Part shown: piece by piece, positions 1 through 9,521 of the stretch
Numbering within the stretch: position 1 is the first letter of the stretch
Layout: every line of letters begins with the position of its first letter
Source of the DNA: UMGS1649 sp045604405
GTDB taxonomy: Bacteria; Bacillota; Clostridia; TANB77; CAG-465
Direction of reading: 5' to 3'
DNA length: 64,000 nt
Assembly (NCBI GenBank): GCA_045604405.1
Contig: JAZUNZ010000048.1
Span: forward strand, 54,714 to 118,713
The notes under the pieces: generated by a model
The model's database searches: none
What the model saw: only the letters and a program-made list of their open reading frames with translations
What the model was told of the DNA's origin: nothing
Program-made: the position numbers and the translations under genes

Positions 1-728
1 AGGAAGCGGGAAATCAATATATTCATATAATTAACACATTAAATAGTAAATGTGCGCCATATGGAAAAGGTAAATATGCTATAGGAGCTAGAAGCATTAC
101 AGTAGAAGACGTAAACAGAATAACAGGATATAATCCTTTAAAGACGGGGAATGGAAAGGCGTATAAAGATGGCGAAGAAGGAGAATATGGAAATGAAATA
201 ACTTATACAATAGATCCTTCTAATTATATTGCAATTAGCACTACTAATGGTCTGACTGGTATTGCAAATGGAAGTAAAAATGGCACACTGACAGAAGCTG
301 ATACGGCGTGTTCTACATTTGAGTTGCCTAATGGAAAAGTGCTTGGAAAAGACATGCAATCAATTACAGTAAAATCAACATACTATAGATATTGGGCTAA
401 TACACTTACGTCTGATTTGACGGGGGCCACATTAGGTTTGGATATAGATAGTCCAGCACATGAGATGCTTTTTGAAAACTTAGAAACAGACCATCCAAAC
501 AATTCGTGTTGGTTGGCAAGTCAATATCAGTATACGCGTATAGGCCGTGTTGTGTACGGATTATTATATACGAGACTTGAGTCTGGCACAGGGAAGATTG
601 ATGGTTTTGCTATGTTCCAAACTAATAAAGAAGGTAGTCATTCCACACAAGGAATTCGTGCGGTTGTTGAAGTTGATCCTTATGCAATATTAGAACCAGC
701 CGGCGCTAATGCATGGACTTTAAAATAA
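1..728 (+). CDS. C-terminal part of a surface/pilin-like protein (5' end outside the window)
   Basis: The frame is open from base 3 to the TAA at 726-728, giving about 241 residues with no start inside the window. No catalytic motif is visible. The part near residues 155-225 has a WLAS motif followed by a GIRAVVEV strand. This resembles the C-terminal WLAS...G-RPV block seen in many clostridial surface and prepilin-like proteins (family knowledge, not a search result). The region is rich in Asn, Thr, Gly and Tyr, as expected of an extracellular domain. A second gene of this general class starts at 33683, and the same hairpin-bearing repeat follows this gene and the truncated pilin-like gene at 34680. 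The N-terminus, which would show a pilin-type leader, is missing, so the class is inferred. Confidence 0.5.
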   Translation, partial: EAGNQYIHIINTLNSKCAPYGKGKYAIGARSITVEDVNRITGYNPLKTGNGKAYKDGEEGEYGNEITYTIDPSNYIAISTTNGLTGIANGSKNGTLTEADTACSTFELPNGKVLGKDMQSITVKSTYYRYWANTLTSDLTGATLGLDIDSPAHEMLFENLETDHPNNSCWLASQYQYTRIGRVVYGLLYTRLESGTGKIDGFAMFQTNKEGSHSTQGIRAVVEVDPYAILEPAGANAWTLK

Positions 729-733
729 AATTG

Positions 734-790
734 GACTCTAAGTCAATAGTTGGGGTGCAAATGATGTAAAAGTCATTTGCATCTCTTTTT
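734..790 (+). repeat. Hairpin-bearing repeat, copy 1
   Basis: Begins GACTCTAAGTCAATA, then GTTGGGGTG, and continues into a hairpin with 8-bp arms GCAAATGA/TCATTTGC around a TGTAAAAG loop (757-780), then ATCTCTTTTTTT. The same layout recurs at 34850 with the same loop but a different, still paired, stem. It ends like a rho-independent terminator and could terminate the gene ending at 728. Because the copy at 34850 forms one end of an ISL3-type element, this copy may instead be a leftover IS end. Confidence 0.65.
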
Positions 791-792
791 TT

Positions 793-836
793 GACTCTAA
801 GTCAATAATTGGGGTGTATAACACCTTATATTTTTT
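793..836 (+). repeat. Hairpin-bearing repeat, copy 2 (short form)
   Basis: Starts 59 bp after copy 1, in the same orientation, with GACTCTAAGTCAATA then ATTGGGGTG. Here the hairpin is shorter, GGTGT-ATA-ACACC at 813-825, followed by a T-rich stretch. This form resembles the inward-reading right end of the ISL3-type element at 36333, which has GGGGTGT-GAAA-ACACC. Two IS-end-like units in direct, not inverted, order is unusual. Confidence 0.55.
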
Positions 837-891
837 GCTCTAAAACATATAAAATTGCTATAAATTAACTGTTAAAAATGCTCGAAAAATG

Positions 892-920
892 TTGAAAACA
901 AAAGATATTTGTGATACTAT
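892..920 (+). promoter_or_regulatory. Promoter of the polysaccharide cluster
   Basis: TTGAAA (892-897), 17-bp spacer, TACTAT (915-920). It would start transcription near 927, so the translation start must lie downstream of that point, at TTG 958. Confidence 0.7.
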
Positions 921-957
921 ATATAGAGTAAATTATGTAAATAAAGGGGATAGTAAT

Positions 958-2940
958 TTGGAAGAAAAACATGAGTTGAGAAATAAGCTTATAAGAAAAG
1001 GAATATTAGTAATAATAGATGCGATTTTAGTTGTGATTTCCTATGCGCTAGCTAATTTTTTTGTAGGGGAAAGCTATTTATTAAAAGGACCGGTTGATAT
1101 ATATATAATAGCTATAATAGTACATATTTCAGTCTATTTGTTTGTTAAAGTGTATAGAAGTATTGCTAAATATACAGGAGCAAGAGAGTATGCAATATAT
1201 ACATTTGCAACTTTGGTTGCAGGACTCGTTTCTGCTCTTGTTGTAAAATTGTTGGGTATAGCTGGTTATACTATAAGAATTGTGCTATTATCTTCACTTT
1301 TTATGGCAGGACTTATGATTAGTGCAAGAGTAGGGTTTAGATTTTTAAATTCTTTTTTACACACTGTAAAATTAAGAAAAAAACAAATAGAAAAAGTTCT
1401 TATAATAGGTGCTGGCAAGACGAGTTTACAAGCTATAAAGAATATGCTATTAAATATTAATAGAAGGTACAAAATTGTTGGAGTAATAGATGATAGTAAA
1501 AAGAAGCAGAATTCTTATATAAACGGTATGAAAGTAATAGGTGGAAGAGAAAATATTATTCCAATTTGTGAGAAAGAAAAAGTGGATATTATATTATTTG
1601 CTATTACAAATATAAACAAAGTTCAAAGAAAAGAGTTGCTTAATATTTGTAGTGAAACAAAGGCAAAAATAAAAGAAATACCTAATTTAACAAGATTGTT
1701 ACTTTCAGATGAACCTATTAAAGTAGAATCTTTTAAAGATGTTCAAATAGAAGATTTATTAGGTAGAGATCCAATCGAATTAGAAGACGCACAAATAAAA
1801 CGTTACATATTTGGCAAAACCGTTTTAGTAACAGGCGGTGGAGGGTCTATTGGTTCGGAACTATGTAGACAAATAGCAGCCTGTGGCGCTAAACAATTGT
1901 TGATGGTTGATATATATGAAAACACATTATATGAAATTGAGCTAGAGCTTAGAAAAAAACATTCTGAATTAGATTTAACAGCAATAATTGCTAGTGTTAG
2001 AGATAGCAAGAGAATAAACGAAATATTTGATAAGTATAAACCGGAAATAGTATTCCATGCAGCAGCGCATAAGCATGTACCTTTAATGGAGACAAGCCCT
2101 ATTGAGGCAATAAAAAACAATGTATTTGGAACATATAATGTTGCAAAAGCAGCACACACACATTCAGTAGATAAATTTATATTAGTATCTACAGATAAAG
2201 CGGTTAATCCTACAAGCATAATGGGAGCGACTAAGAGAATTTGTGAGATGATTATTCAGATGCAAAATGCAAAATCAAAAACAAATTATGTTGCTGTAAG
2301 ATTTGGTAATGTTTTAGGAAGTAATGGTTCTGTTATACCAATATTCAAAAAACAAATTGCAGCAGGAGGACCTGTTACAGTAACTCATAAAGATATAACA
2401 AGATACTTTATGACAATACCAGAGGCGGTAGGTCTTATACTTCAGGCAATTACTTTTGCAGAAGGTGGAGAAATATTTGTTTTGGATATGGGAGAACCGG
2501 TAAAAATATATGATTTAGCATATAAAATGATAAAATTGAGTGGTTATGAACCAAACGTAGATATACCAATTCAAATAACGGGATTAAGACCGGGAGAAAA
2601 ACTGTATGAAGAGTTATTAATTTCAGAAGAAGGACTATCTAAGACATTACACGAAAAAATAATGGTAACAAAAATAATGGATTTTGAACCAAAAGAAGTA
2701 GAAAATGATTTAGATATGCTTAAAAAACTTATTAACGCAAAAGAAGTAGCAGATAAAGAAAAAGTTAAGAGCATAATTAAGAAAATAGTACCAACATTCA
2801 TAGAGACAGAAAAACATACCAAAATGGTTGAAAACTCAATGGGAAAAGAAAATAAAGTTGAGTACGTAATTACGGTAGATAAGAAAACAAGAACAAGAAA
2901 TATGGAACATAAAAAGAGCAAGAAAAAAGTTGCTAAATAA
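958..2940 (+). CDS. Membrane-bound nucleotide-sugar 4,6-dehydratase (CapD/EpsC/PglF type)
   Basis: About 660 residues. The N-terminal third has several hydrophobic helices, followed by a first Rossmann motif (VLIIGAGKTS, about residues 147-156). The extended SDR domain has TGGGGSIGSE near 291-300. The catalytic stretch STDKAVNPTSIMGATK near 412-427 has Met in place of the usual Tyr and a Lys four residues later, as in PglF, WbpM and CapD. These enzymes convert UDP-GlcNAc to a 4-keto-6-deoxy sugar at the membrane. The frame extends upstream to 889, but that start lies inside the promoter. TTG 958 has AAAGGGG eight bases upstream and is preferred. It is the first gene of the cluster, and the next gene encodes the aminotransferase expected to use its product. 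Confidence 0.87.
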   Translation: MEEKHELRNKLIRKGILVIIDAILVVISYALANFFVGESYLLKGPVDIYIIAIIVHISVYLFVKVYRSIAKYTGAREYAIYTFATLVAGLVSALVVKLLGIAGYTIRIVLLSSLFMAGLMISARVGFRFLNSFLHTVKLRKKQIEKVLIIGAGKTSLQAIKNMLLNINRRYKIVGVIDDSKKKQNSYINGMKVIGGRENIIPICEKEKVDIILFAITNINKVQRKELLNICSETKAKIKEIPNLTRLLLSDEPIKVESFKDVQIEDLLGRDPIELEDAQIKRYIFGKTVLVTGGGGSIGSELCRQIAACGAKQLLMVDIYENTLYEIELELRKKHSELDLTAIIASVRDSKRINEIFDKYKPEIVFHAAAHKHVPLMETSPIEAIKNNVFGTYNVAKAAHTHSVDKFILVSTDKAVNPTSIMGATKRICEMIIQMQNAKSKTNYVAVRFGNVLGSNGSVIPIFKKQIAAGGPVTVTHKDITRYFMTIPEAVGLILQAITFAEGGEIFVLDMGEPVKIYDLAYKMIKLSGYEPNVDIPIQITGLRPGEKLYEELLISEEGLSKTLHEKIMVTKIMDFEPKEVENDLDMLKKLINAKEVADKEKVKSIIKKIVPTFIETEKHTKMVENSMGKENKVEYVITVDKKTRTRNMEHKKSKKKVAK

Positions 2941-2957
2941 ACATAAGGGGGATAAAT

Positions 2958-4148
2958 ATGAATATAAAATTTTCACCACCAGACATATCAGAAAAGGAAA
3001 TAAACAATGTAGTTGAGGTTTTAAAGTCGGGTTGGATAACAACAGGACCAAAAACAAAATTGTTTGAACAAAAAATAGCAGAATATGTAGGAACAAATAA
3101 AGCAGTATGTTTAAATTCTGCAACAGCTTGTTTAGAAATGATATTAAGAGTTTTAGGTATAGGACCAGGAGATGAAGTTATTACGTCAGCCTATACATAT
3201 ACCGCATCAGCAAGTGTAGTAGAACATATAGGAGCAAAAGTTGTACTAGTAGATGTAAAAGAAAATTCATTTGAGATGGATTATGATAAATTGGAATTAG
3301 CAATTAACGAAAAAACAAAAGCAATAATACCAGTAGATATTGCAGGTATACCATGTGATTATGATAAGATTTTTGAAATTGTTAATAGAAAGAAAGCGTT
3401 ATTTAATGCAAACAATGATATACAAAAATTATATAATAGAATAATTGTAGTAGCAGATGGAGCACATTCTATTGGAGCTGAATACAAAGGAATAAAAACA
3501 GGAAATGTAGCAGATTTTACAAGCTTTTCTTTCCACGCAGTTAAGAACTTAACAACAGCAGAAGGAGGGGCTTTAACCTGGAAAACAGTAGAAGGTTTAG
3601 ATGATGAAAAACTATATAAAGAGTTTATGTTATTAACGTTACATGGTCAATCAAAAGATGCTTTAGCTAAAAATAAGCTAGGTGCATGGGAATATGACAT
3701 TGTGTACCCCGCTTTTAAATGTAATATGACTGACATAATGTCAGCGATAGGTTTAGCTCAACTAGAAAGATATAATGAAATTGTAGAACAAAGGCATGAA
3801 ATTATAAAAAGATATACAGAAGGCATTAAACATCTTAATGTGACATGTCCAGTTCATATTAACGAGAATATGAAGTCTAGTGGTCATTTATATTTATTAC
3901 GTGTAAATGGTATTACAGAAGAACAAAGAAATGAAATAATTATAAAGCTAGCTGAAAAAGGTGTGGCTACAAATGTACATTATAAACCACTACCTATGAT
4001 GACAGCATATAAAAATATGGGTTTTGATATTAAAGATTATCCAAATGCATATAATCAATATAAAAATGAAATATCATTGCCATTACATACATTACTTACA
4101 GATGAAGAAATAGAATATGTTATAAATTCAGTTAAAGAGGTATTGTAA
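2958..4148 (+). CDS. DegT/DnrJ/EryC1-family sugar aminotransferase (PglE-like)
   Basis: 396 residues, fold-type I PLP enzyme. The motif DGAHSIGA near 167-174 and the PLP lysine in FHAVKNLTTAEGG (Lys about 196) are clear, and the C-terminal SLPLHTLLTDEEIEYV stretch is typical of the family. It should transaminate the 4-keto-6-deoxy-HexNAc made by the preceding dehydratase to a 4-amino sugar, as in bacillosamine synthesis. No acetyltransferase is seen next to it, so the final sugar is uncertain. AAGGGGG lies just upstream of the ATG, and the gene starts 17 bp after the dehydratase, in the same transcription unit. Confidence 0.88.
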   Translation: MNIKFSPPDISEKEINNVVEVLKSGWITTGPKTKLFEQKIAEYVGTNKAVCLNSATACLEMILRVLGIGPGDEVITSAYTYTASASVVEHIGAKVVLVDVKENSFEMDYDKLELAINEKTKAIIPVDIAGIPCDYDKIFEIVNRKKALFNANNDIQKLYNRIIVVADGAHSIGAEYKGIKTGNVADFTSFSFHAVKNLTTAEGGALTWKTVEGLDDEKLYKEFMLLTLHGQSKDALAKNKLGAWEYDIVYPAFKCNMTDIMSAIGLAQLERYNEIVEQRHEIIKRYTEGIKHLNVTCPVHINENMKSSGHLYLLRVNGITEEQRNEIIIKLAEKGVATNVHYKPLPMMTAYKNMGFDIKDYPNAYNQYKNEISLPLHTLLTDEEIEYVINSVKEVL

Positions 4149-4150
4149 AA

Positions 4151-4846
4151 ATGTTATTAAAGTGGGAAAAACTTCCGGAAGAATTTAAAAATGATGCTTG
4201 TAAAGAATACTATGATGTTTTAAGTAAGAAAAAGGTGAGTTTATTCATTAAAAGATTATTTGATATAGTTGTTAGTATGTTCATGTTATTACTAACATCG
4301 CCTGTCTTGATTATACTTGCCATAGCTATAAAAATAGATTCAAAAGGAACTGTTTTTTACAGACAAGAAAGAATAACAAAGTATAACAAAAAATTTAGAA
4401 TATTTAAATTTAGAACTATGGTTCAAAATGCAGATAAAATAGGCTCATTAATAACAATTGGGCAAGATAGCAGAATAACAAAAGTTGGCAAACTGATTAG
4501 AAAATGTAGACTAGATGAATTACCACAACTAATAAATGTTCTAAAAGGGGAAATGACTTTTGTTGGTACACGACCAGAAGTTGAAAAATACACTACTTGT
4601 TATACTGATGAATTGATGGCTACTTTGCTTATGCCAGCAGGTATTACATCAATTGCTAGTATAAAATATAAAGATGAAGATGAAATAATAGATGAATATA
4701 TAAAAAAAGGTGAAACTATTGATGATATATATGTTAATAGAGTTTTACCAGAAAAAATGAAGTATAATTTGGAATATATAAAGAAATTTAGCTTTTTAGG
4801 GGATATAAAAATTATGATAAAGACGGTTATAGAAGTCTTAAAGTAA
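4151..4846 (+). CDS. Initiating phosphoglycosyl transferase (bacterial sugar transferase, PglC/WcaJ type)
   Basis: 231 residues. A single hydrophobic segment near residues 35-56 (RLFDIVVSMFMLLLTSPVLI) is followed by the family block VFYRQERI...FRIFKFRTM and RKCRLDELPQLINVLKGEM, then VGTRPEVEKY. These are hallmarks of PF02397. The enzyme transfers a sugar-1-phosphate from UDP to undecaprenyl phosphate on the inner leaflet and so starts the repeat unit. The N-terminal 30 residues before the membrane segment are longer than in PglC. The gene begins two bases after the aminotransferase stop. The likely donor is the amino-deoxy sugar made by the two preceding enzymes. Confidence 0.88.
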   Translation: MLLKWEKLPEEFKNDACKEYYDVLSKKKVSLFIKRLFDIVVSMFMLLLTSPVLIILAIAIKIDSKGTVFYRQERITKYNKKFRIFKFRTMVQNADKIGSLITIGQDSRITKVGKLIRKCRLDELPQLINVLKGEMTFVGTRPEVEKYTTCYTDELMATLLMPAGITSIASIKYKDEDEIIDEYIKKGETIDDIYVNRVLPEKMKYNLEYIKKFSFLGDIKIMIKTVIEVLK

Positions 4847-4856
4847 GGAGAGCAAA

Positions 4857-5852
4857 ATGTTAGTATCATTTGTTATAGTAGCATACAATGCAGAAAAGTT
4901 TTTAAACAATAGTTTAGAATGTATAAAAAAACAAGATTACAATCACAAAAGCATTGAAGTGATTCTAGTAGATAGCAATTCTAGTGACAATACAAAAAAT
5001 ATAATGAACGATTTTAAAAAGAAACAAGAAAATAATTTTCACAGAATTGAAGTTCTAGATAATCCTAAAAGGACATTGCCTTGCGGGTGGAATGTAGCTT
5101 TAAAAGAAGTTACAGGAGAAGTAGTCCTTAGAGTAGATGCACATACATTTTTTGATGATAATTTTATAACTAACAATGTACAAGCAATAGAAGAAGGAGA
5201 GAATATTGTTGGTGGTAAATGTATAAGTGTAACACAACAAGATAACTGGAAAGAAAAGCTTCTATTAATTGCAGAAGAATCAATATTCGGTTGTGGTATA
5301 GCAGACTTTAGAAGAAAAGAAGAGAAAGAATATGTTAGTACTTTGGCATTTGCCATGTATAGAAAAAAGGTTTTTGATGATGTAGGACCATATAATGAGA
5401 ATCTTGCAAGAACAGAAGACAATGAAATGCATTATAGAATGAAACAAAAAGGATACAAGTTTTTGTTATCACCTAATATAAAATCATATAGATATGCAAG
5501 AAGTGATTTAAAGGGAATGATAAAACAAAAATATGGTAATGGAAAATGGATAGGAATAACTTTAAAATATTGCCCTAAATGTTTTTCAATATATCATTTT
5601 GTACCATTTTTGTTTGTATTAGGCATAATTTTTTCTGCTATTATGGCAGCAATAGGACTACCTATATTTGCGTATTTGCTAGCAGGAGCTTATGGACTAT
5701 TTAATATAGCAAACATAATTTTAATAACAATAAAAAATAAATTTAGTATAACATATTTATTATTACCGTTTATTTTCTTTATGTTGCATTTTAGTTATGG
5801 CTTTGGAACAATAGTGGGGATACTAAAAATACTATTTAATAGGGTGAGATAA
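4857..5852 (+). CDS. Glycosyltransferase family 2 with C-terminal membrane helices (ExoA-like)
   Basis: 331 residues. The GT-A domain starts LVSFVIVAYNAEKFL, has VDSNSSDNT near residues 39-47 and a D-x-H metal site (VDAHTFFDD) near 94-102, and an ARTED acceptor-side acidic motif near 184-188. Residues after about 240 hold two or three hydrophobic helices, as in succinoglycan-type ExoA enzymes. It should extend the lipid-linked repeat unit in the cytoplasm. AGGAG precedes the ATG. Its stop shares one base with the next gene's start, so the two are translationally coupled. Confidence 0.85.
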   Translation: MLVSFVIVAYNAEKFLNNSLECIKKQDYNHKSIEVILVDSNSSDNTKNIMNDFKKKQENNFHRIEVLDNPKRTLPCGWNVALKEVTGEVVLRVDAHTFFDDNFITNNVQAIEEGENIVGGKCISVTQQDNWKEKLLLIAEESIFGCGIADFRRKEEKEYVSTLAFAMYRKKVFDDVGPYNENLARTEDNEMHYRMKQKGYKFLLSPNIKSYRYARSDLKGMIKQKYGNGKWIGITLKYCPKCFSIYHFVPFLFVLGIIFSAIMAAIGLPIFAYLLAGAYGLFNIANIILITIKNKFSITYLLLPFIFFMLHFSYGFGTIVGILKILFNRVR

Positions 5853-6820
5853 TGATAAAAGTAAGTATAATTATTCCAATGTATAATGTAGAGAAATATA
5901 TTGGGAGATGTTTAGATTCGCTAGTAAATCAAACATATAAAAACATTGAAATATTGGTTATAGATGATGCATCGAAAGACAACGGAAAAGATGTTGTAAA
6001 GGAATATATAAAAAAACATGAGAATGTAATATTGATAGAATCAGAATCAAACAAGGGAGTGTCAAATGCTAGAAATATAGGAATAATGAAATCCACCGGA
6101 GACTATATAATGTTCTCTGATTCTGACGACTGGTATGAACAAAATGCAGTAGAAACATTTGTAAATGTAGTAAATACAACAGGGGCAGATTTTGTAACAG
6201 CAAATTATTTTATTAGTTATGATGATAATAAAGTAAAAGTTGATACTACTAGATATTTTTCACAAGAACATATAACAAAAGAGGAAATAATTAGTTATAT
6301 GACATTAACTTCTTGTTCAAAGGTGATAAAAAAGGAATTGTTTACAAACAATAATGTTTTTTATCCTACTGACATAAAAAGATGTGAAGAAATGACTGTT
6401 ATTCCTGTTGTTGCATATCTTGCAAAAAAACCAGTAGCGATAAAAGATGTGTTATATAATTATTATCAAAGAGCGGGTTCAGCATCAAACAAAGTTGAAA
6501 AAGATATTTCTTTTTATGAAACAACCTTTAATAGATTCGAAAAATATTTAGATTCTGAAAAGTATAAAGAAGAAGTAGAATTTAGAGCAATAGAACATTT
6601 AGCATATGGAAAGGTTTTAACTATGTTAAAATCTGATTTTGATAACAAGAAAATAAAACAATATATAGCAGATTTTTCACGTAAATACAAAAAGTTTAAA
6701 AAAAATAAATATTTAGCAACATTTAGTGTGCCAAAAAGAGTATTTATTAAATTATTAAATTCTAAGGTTTTGATATTACATAGAATTTTTGCGTATTTGC
6801 ATAAAAAAGTAACTGCATAG
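5852..6820 (+). CDS. Glycosyltransferase family 2 (second)
   Basis: 322 residues. The GT-A fold shows at IKVSIIIPMYNVEKYIGRCL, with VIDDASKDNG near 38-47, NKGVSNARNIG near 71-81 and the DXD-type SDSDDW near 93-98. The C-terminal 80 residues are basic and lack a clear membrane segment. It probably adds one sugar of the repeat unit, and substrate specificity cannot be read from the sequence. It overlaps the preceding stop by one base. Confidence 0.85.
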   Translation: MIKVSIIIPMYNVEKYIGRCLDSLVNQTYKNIEILVIDDASKDNGKDVVKEYIKKHENVILIESESNKGVSNARNIGIMKSTGDYIMFSDSDDWYEQNAVETFVNVVNTTGADFVTANYFISYDDNKVKVDTTRYFSQEHITKEEIISYMTLTSCSKVIKKELFTNNNVFYPTDIKRCEEMTVIPVVAYLAKKPVAIKDVLYNYYQRAGSASNKVEKDISFYETTFNRFEKYLDSEKYKEEVEFRAIEHLAYGKVLTMLKSDFDNKKIKQYIADFSRKYKKFKKNKYLATFSVPKRVFIKLLNSKVLILHRIFAYLHKKVTA

Positions 6821-6829
6821 GAGGAAAAA

Positions 6830-7813
6830 ATGAAAGTAAGTATAATTGTCCCTATATATAATGTAGAGCAATACATAAAAGAATGTTTAGAATCGATATA
6901 TGATGGGAATTTATCTGATTTTGAAGTTATTTGTATTGATGATAGGGGAAAAGATAATAGTATAGAAATCGTTAAACAATTTGTTATAGATAACAAGATT
7001 GATAATTTATCAATTATACAACATGAACAAAATAAAGGCCTAAGTGAAGCAAGAAATACTGGAATTAAGCTTGCAAAAGGTGAATATATAGTATTTGTAG
7101 ATAGCGACGATATGATAATAGCTAGAAACCTAAATAGTTTAATAGATCATGCAAAAGCTAATAATTTAGATATTATAGAAGGTGAAATAGAAGAAATATA
7201 TGAAACAGAATTAGATATAAAAGTTGATTCTGCAAAAGAAAGAAGTAATACAGACATTTTAAGTGGTTCAGAGTATTTTTCTTATACAAATAAAAACTCT
7301 GAATATGCACCAATGGTTTGGTGCAGAGCATATAAAACAGAATATATACGTGACAATTACTTCTTTGAGCCTAATTTAAAATTTGAGGATGAACAATTTT
7401 CACCAAGAGTAATAATTGGAGCAAAAAAAGTTCAATATATGAATCAAAAAATATATGTATATAGAAGAAGAGACAATAGTATTACAACTAATATTGTTAA
7501 AGATTCTTCTTGGATGAAACACTATTTTAGAATTATAGAAAGTTTGTCAGAATATTTACAAACCATTGAAGATAAAGAGACGTATAATGCTTTGAAAGAT
7601 AGAATAGATAATTTAGTATTATCTCTTATAAAAAATCCAATTGCTTATGAAGCGAATGATGATGTTTTAAACGAGACAATTAATATTATCAAAGAGAAGA
7701 AAATATATAGATTACCTATTAAAAGTAAAAACTTATTTATTAAATTACAAGGTTTTTTAATGATGTATCCAAAACTTTTTATTTTATTATATAAGACGAA
7801 AGGGAAAAAATAA
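6830..7813 (+). CDS. Glycosyltransferase family 2 (third)
   Basis: 327 residues. It starts MKVSIIVPIYNVEQYIKECL and has CIDDRGKDNS near 36-45, NKGLSEARNTG near 71-81 and VDSDDM near 93-98, the usual GT2 landmarks. It is clearly paralogous to the preceding gene at its N-terminus and diverges after about residue 110. An AGGAGG site lies five bases before the ATG, nine bases after the previous stop. The likely role is transfer of another sugar to the lipid-linked intermediate. Confidence 0.85.
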   Translation: MKVSIIVPIYNVEQYIKECLESIYDGNLSDFEVICIDDRGKDNSIEIVKQFVIDNKIDNLSIIQHEQNKGLSEARNTGIKLAKGEYIVFVDSDDMIIARNLNSLIDHAKANNLDIIEGEIEEIYETELDIKVDSAKERSNTDILSGSEYFSYTNKNSEYAPMVWCRAYKTEYIRDNYFFEPNLKFEDEQFSPRVIIGAKKVQYMNQKIYVYRRRDNSITTNIVKDSSWMKHYFRIIESLSEYLQTIEDKETYNALKDRIDNLVLSLIKNPIAYEANDDVLNETINIIKEKKIYRLPIKSKNLFIKLQGFLMMYPKLFILLYKTKGKK

Positions 7814-7815
7814 AA

Positions 7816-9495
7816 ATGAAAGAAAAATTTAAAACGACATTCAGTAAGATGAGAGAAAAACTTAAACCACTATTTAATAAAATAAAAGAACAAACAAAAA
7901 TAGTATTTGGTAAAATAAAAGAAAATGAGTTTTTAAGAATTATTCTAGAACTTATTTTATTAGTGAATGTTTTTGCTTTAAATACTTATATAGGACTAGC
8001 TATTTTATCACTTATATTGGTAGAAATAGTATTGTCTAAAAAGAGTGAAATGTCACTATGCATATATTTATTTTTATCATTTTTTGATGAGGTCCTTATA
8101 TGGGAAACAATAGGTGGCTCTATATCAAGAATAGTAATGGCAGTTATAGGGATGAAATTGTTATTTACTATTATAAAAAATAGAATATTACCAAACAAAG
8201 TACAGATTGGAATAGCAGCATTTTTAATAGCATCTTTTGTTATAGGAATAATAACAATGGGCTTTAATTTTGAGGCAATTATATCATTGACGAATGTAGG
8301 CATGTTTGTGTTATTCTCAATGTGTATAAAATATGAAAATATAGAAGATGCAAATAAATATATTGAAAAAATATTTTTTACAATTGTTATTTCAGTAGTA
8401 AATAGTATATTTTATGGAGTATTGACCAATAGCTATCTTGTACAAATTACAGATTATTATACAATGGAAAAGGCATATAGATTTAGTGGAATATATGAAC
8501 CAAACTTCATGTGTATGTATATAAATCTTGCAATTATGTCTTTAATTGCTTTAAAAGAAAATTTGAATAAAATAATATATTATTTATTAGCTGGATTATT
8601 ATTCGCATTTGTAATTGAAACTTCTAGTTTAACAGGATTAGCGGCTATATGTATTGTAATAGGCATATATATTATAATCAGTATAAGAAGAAATGGTATT
8701 AAGCTAAAAGGAATTATTTCATGTGTTATTATTGCAACAATAACATTTGTTGTACTGTTAACTAACAAAACAGTAAATCTCTTCTTGTATGAATATAAAA
8801 ATAAACCAAATGATGTACAAGTAGAACAAAACGCGACACCAGAACTACCAGTGGAAATACCAGAACAAAACGCGACACCAGAACTACCAGTGGAAATACC
8901 AGAACAAAACGCGACACCAGAACTACCAGTGGAAATACCAGAACAAAACGAGACGCCAGAGCTACCAGTGGAAATACCAGAACAAAACGAGACGCCAGAG
9001 CTACCAGTGGAAATACCAGAACAAAATGAACTGCCAACTGAAGAAAAAGAAATCCCTGATAATCAAAAAATATCATTATTACAAAGATTTGAAGAAATAA
9101 AGAAGTTTATAGAAAATGGAGAGTTAGATAAGATTTCATCTGGAAGACTTCCTCTGATTAGAACTTTTGTAAAAGCAGCTTTTGATAGACCTATATTTAA
9201 TATTCTTTTTGGCAATGATATAACAACGAAAAAGATATATTGTAGCTTTTTTGATAGAGAATGTTTAGCCCACAATTCATTCATAGACTTCTTATATAAT
9301 TTTGGAGTAGTGGGATGTTTAATTATAATAGTTTATATGGTGGGTATAACTAGAAAAAATATTTTCTTGAATATGGATTTTTCTAATAGTAAATATTCAA
9401 CTGATATTAAACTTATAAGAATAATGTTAATAATATTTGCATTCTGTTTAACATTATATACTAAAAGAATGTTTTTAATATTCTTCATATTATAA
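7816..9495 (+). CDS. Polytopic membrane protein, O-antigen ligase/polymerase-like, with an internal 13-residue repeat
   Basis: 559 residues. A charged amphipathic N-terminus is followed by about ten hydrophobic segments, then a long hydrophilic loop (residues about 330-480), then two more membrane segments. This topology fits the O-antigen ligase/Wzy superfamily. The loop contains five consecutive 13-residue units, EQNATPELPVEIP or EQNETPELPVEIP, rich in Pro and Glu. After it comes an LAHNSFIDFLYNFGVVG stretch like the family's extracytoplasmic His motif. It would polymerise or ligate repeat units outside the membrane. The protein ends soon after the last hydrophobic segment. Family assignment rests on topology and context. 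Confidence 0.72.
   Translation: MKEKFKTTFSKMREKLKPLFNKIKEQTKIVFGKIKENEFLRIILELILLVNVFALNTYIGLAILSLILVEIVLSKKSEMSLCIYLFLSFFDEVLIWETIGGSISRIVMAVIGMKLLFTIIKNRILPNKVQIGIAAFLIASFVIGIITMGFNFEAIISLTNVGMFVLFSMCIKYENIEDANKYIEKIFFTIVISVVNSIFYGVLTNSYLVQITDYYTMEKAYRFSGIYEPNFMCMYINLAIMSLIALKENLNKIIYYLLAGLLFAFVIETSSLTGLAAICIVIGIYIIISIRRNGIKLKGIISCVIIATITFVVLLTNKTVNLFLYEYKNKPNDVQVEQNATPELPVEIPEQNATPELPVEIPEQNATPELPVEIPEQNETPELPVEIPEQNETPELPVEIPEQNELPTEEKEIPDNQKISLLQRFEEIKKFIENGELDKISSGRLPLIRTFVKAAFDRPIFNILFGNDITTKKIYCSFFDRECLAHNSFIDFLYNFGVVGCLIIIVYMVGITRKNIFLNMDFSNSKYSTDIKLIRIMLIIFAFCLTLYTKRMFLIFFIL
8824..9018 (+). repeat. In-frame tandem repeat, 39 bp x 5
   Basis: Five units of 39 bp starting GAACAAAACG at 8824, 8863, 8902, 8941 and 8980. 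The first three are identical and the last two share changes (GAGACGCCAGAG). A sixth, degenerate unit starts at 9019. Units are multiples of three, so copy-number change keeps the frame of the membrane protein. Confidence 0.95.
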
Positions 9496-9521
9496 AACTA
9501 TTCACATATTGGAGGGACAAA

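Noticed and set aside
889..957. Start of the 4,6-dehydratase at 889
   Set aside because: This interval contains the -35 and -10 elements. TTG 958 has a well-placed ribosome binding site.
8762..9076. Minus-strand open frame with LVFPLVALASRF repeats
   Set aside because: It is the complement of the 39-bp tandem repeat in the membrane protein and has no start signals.
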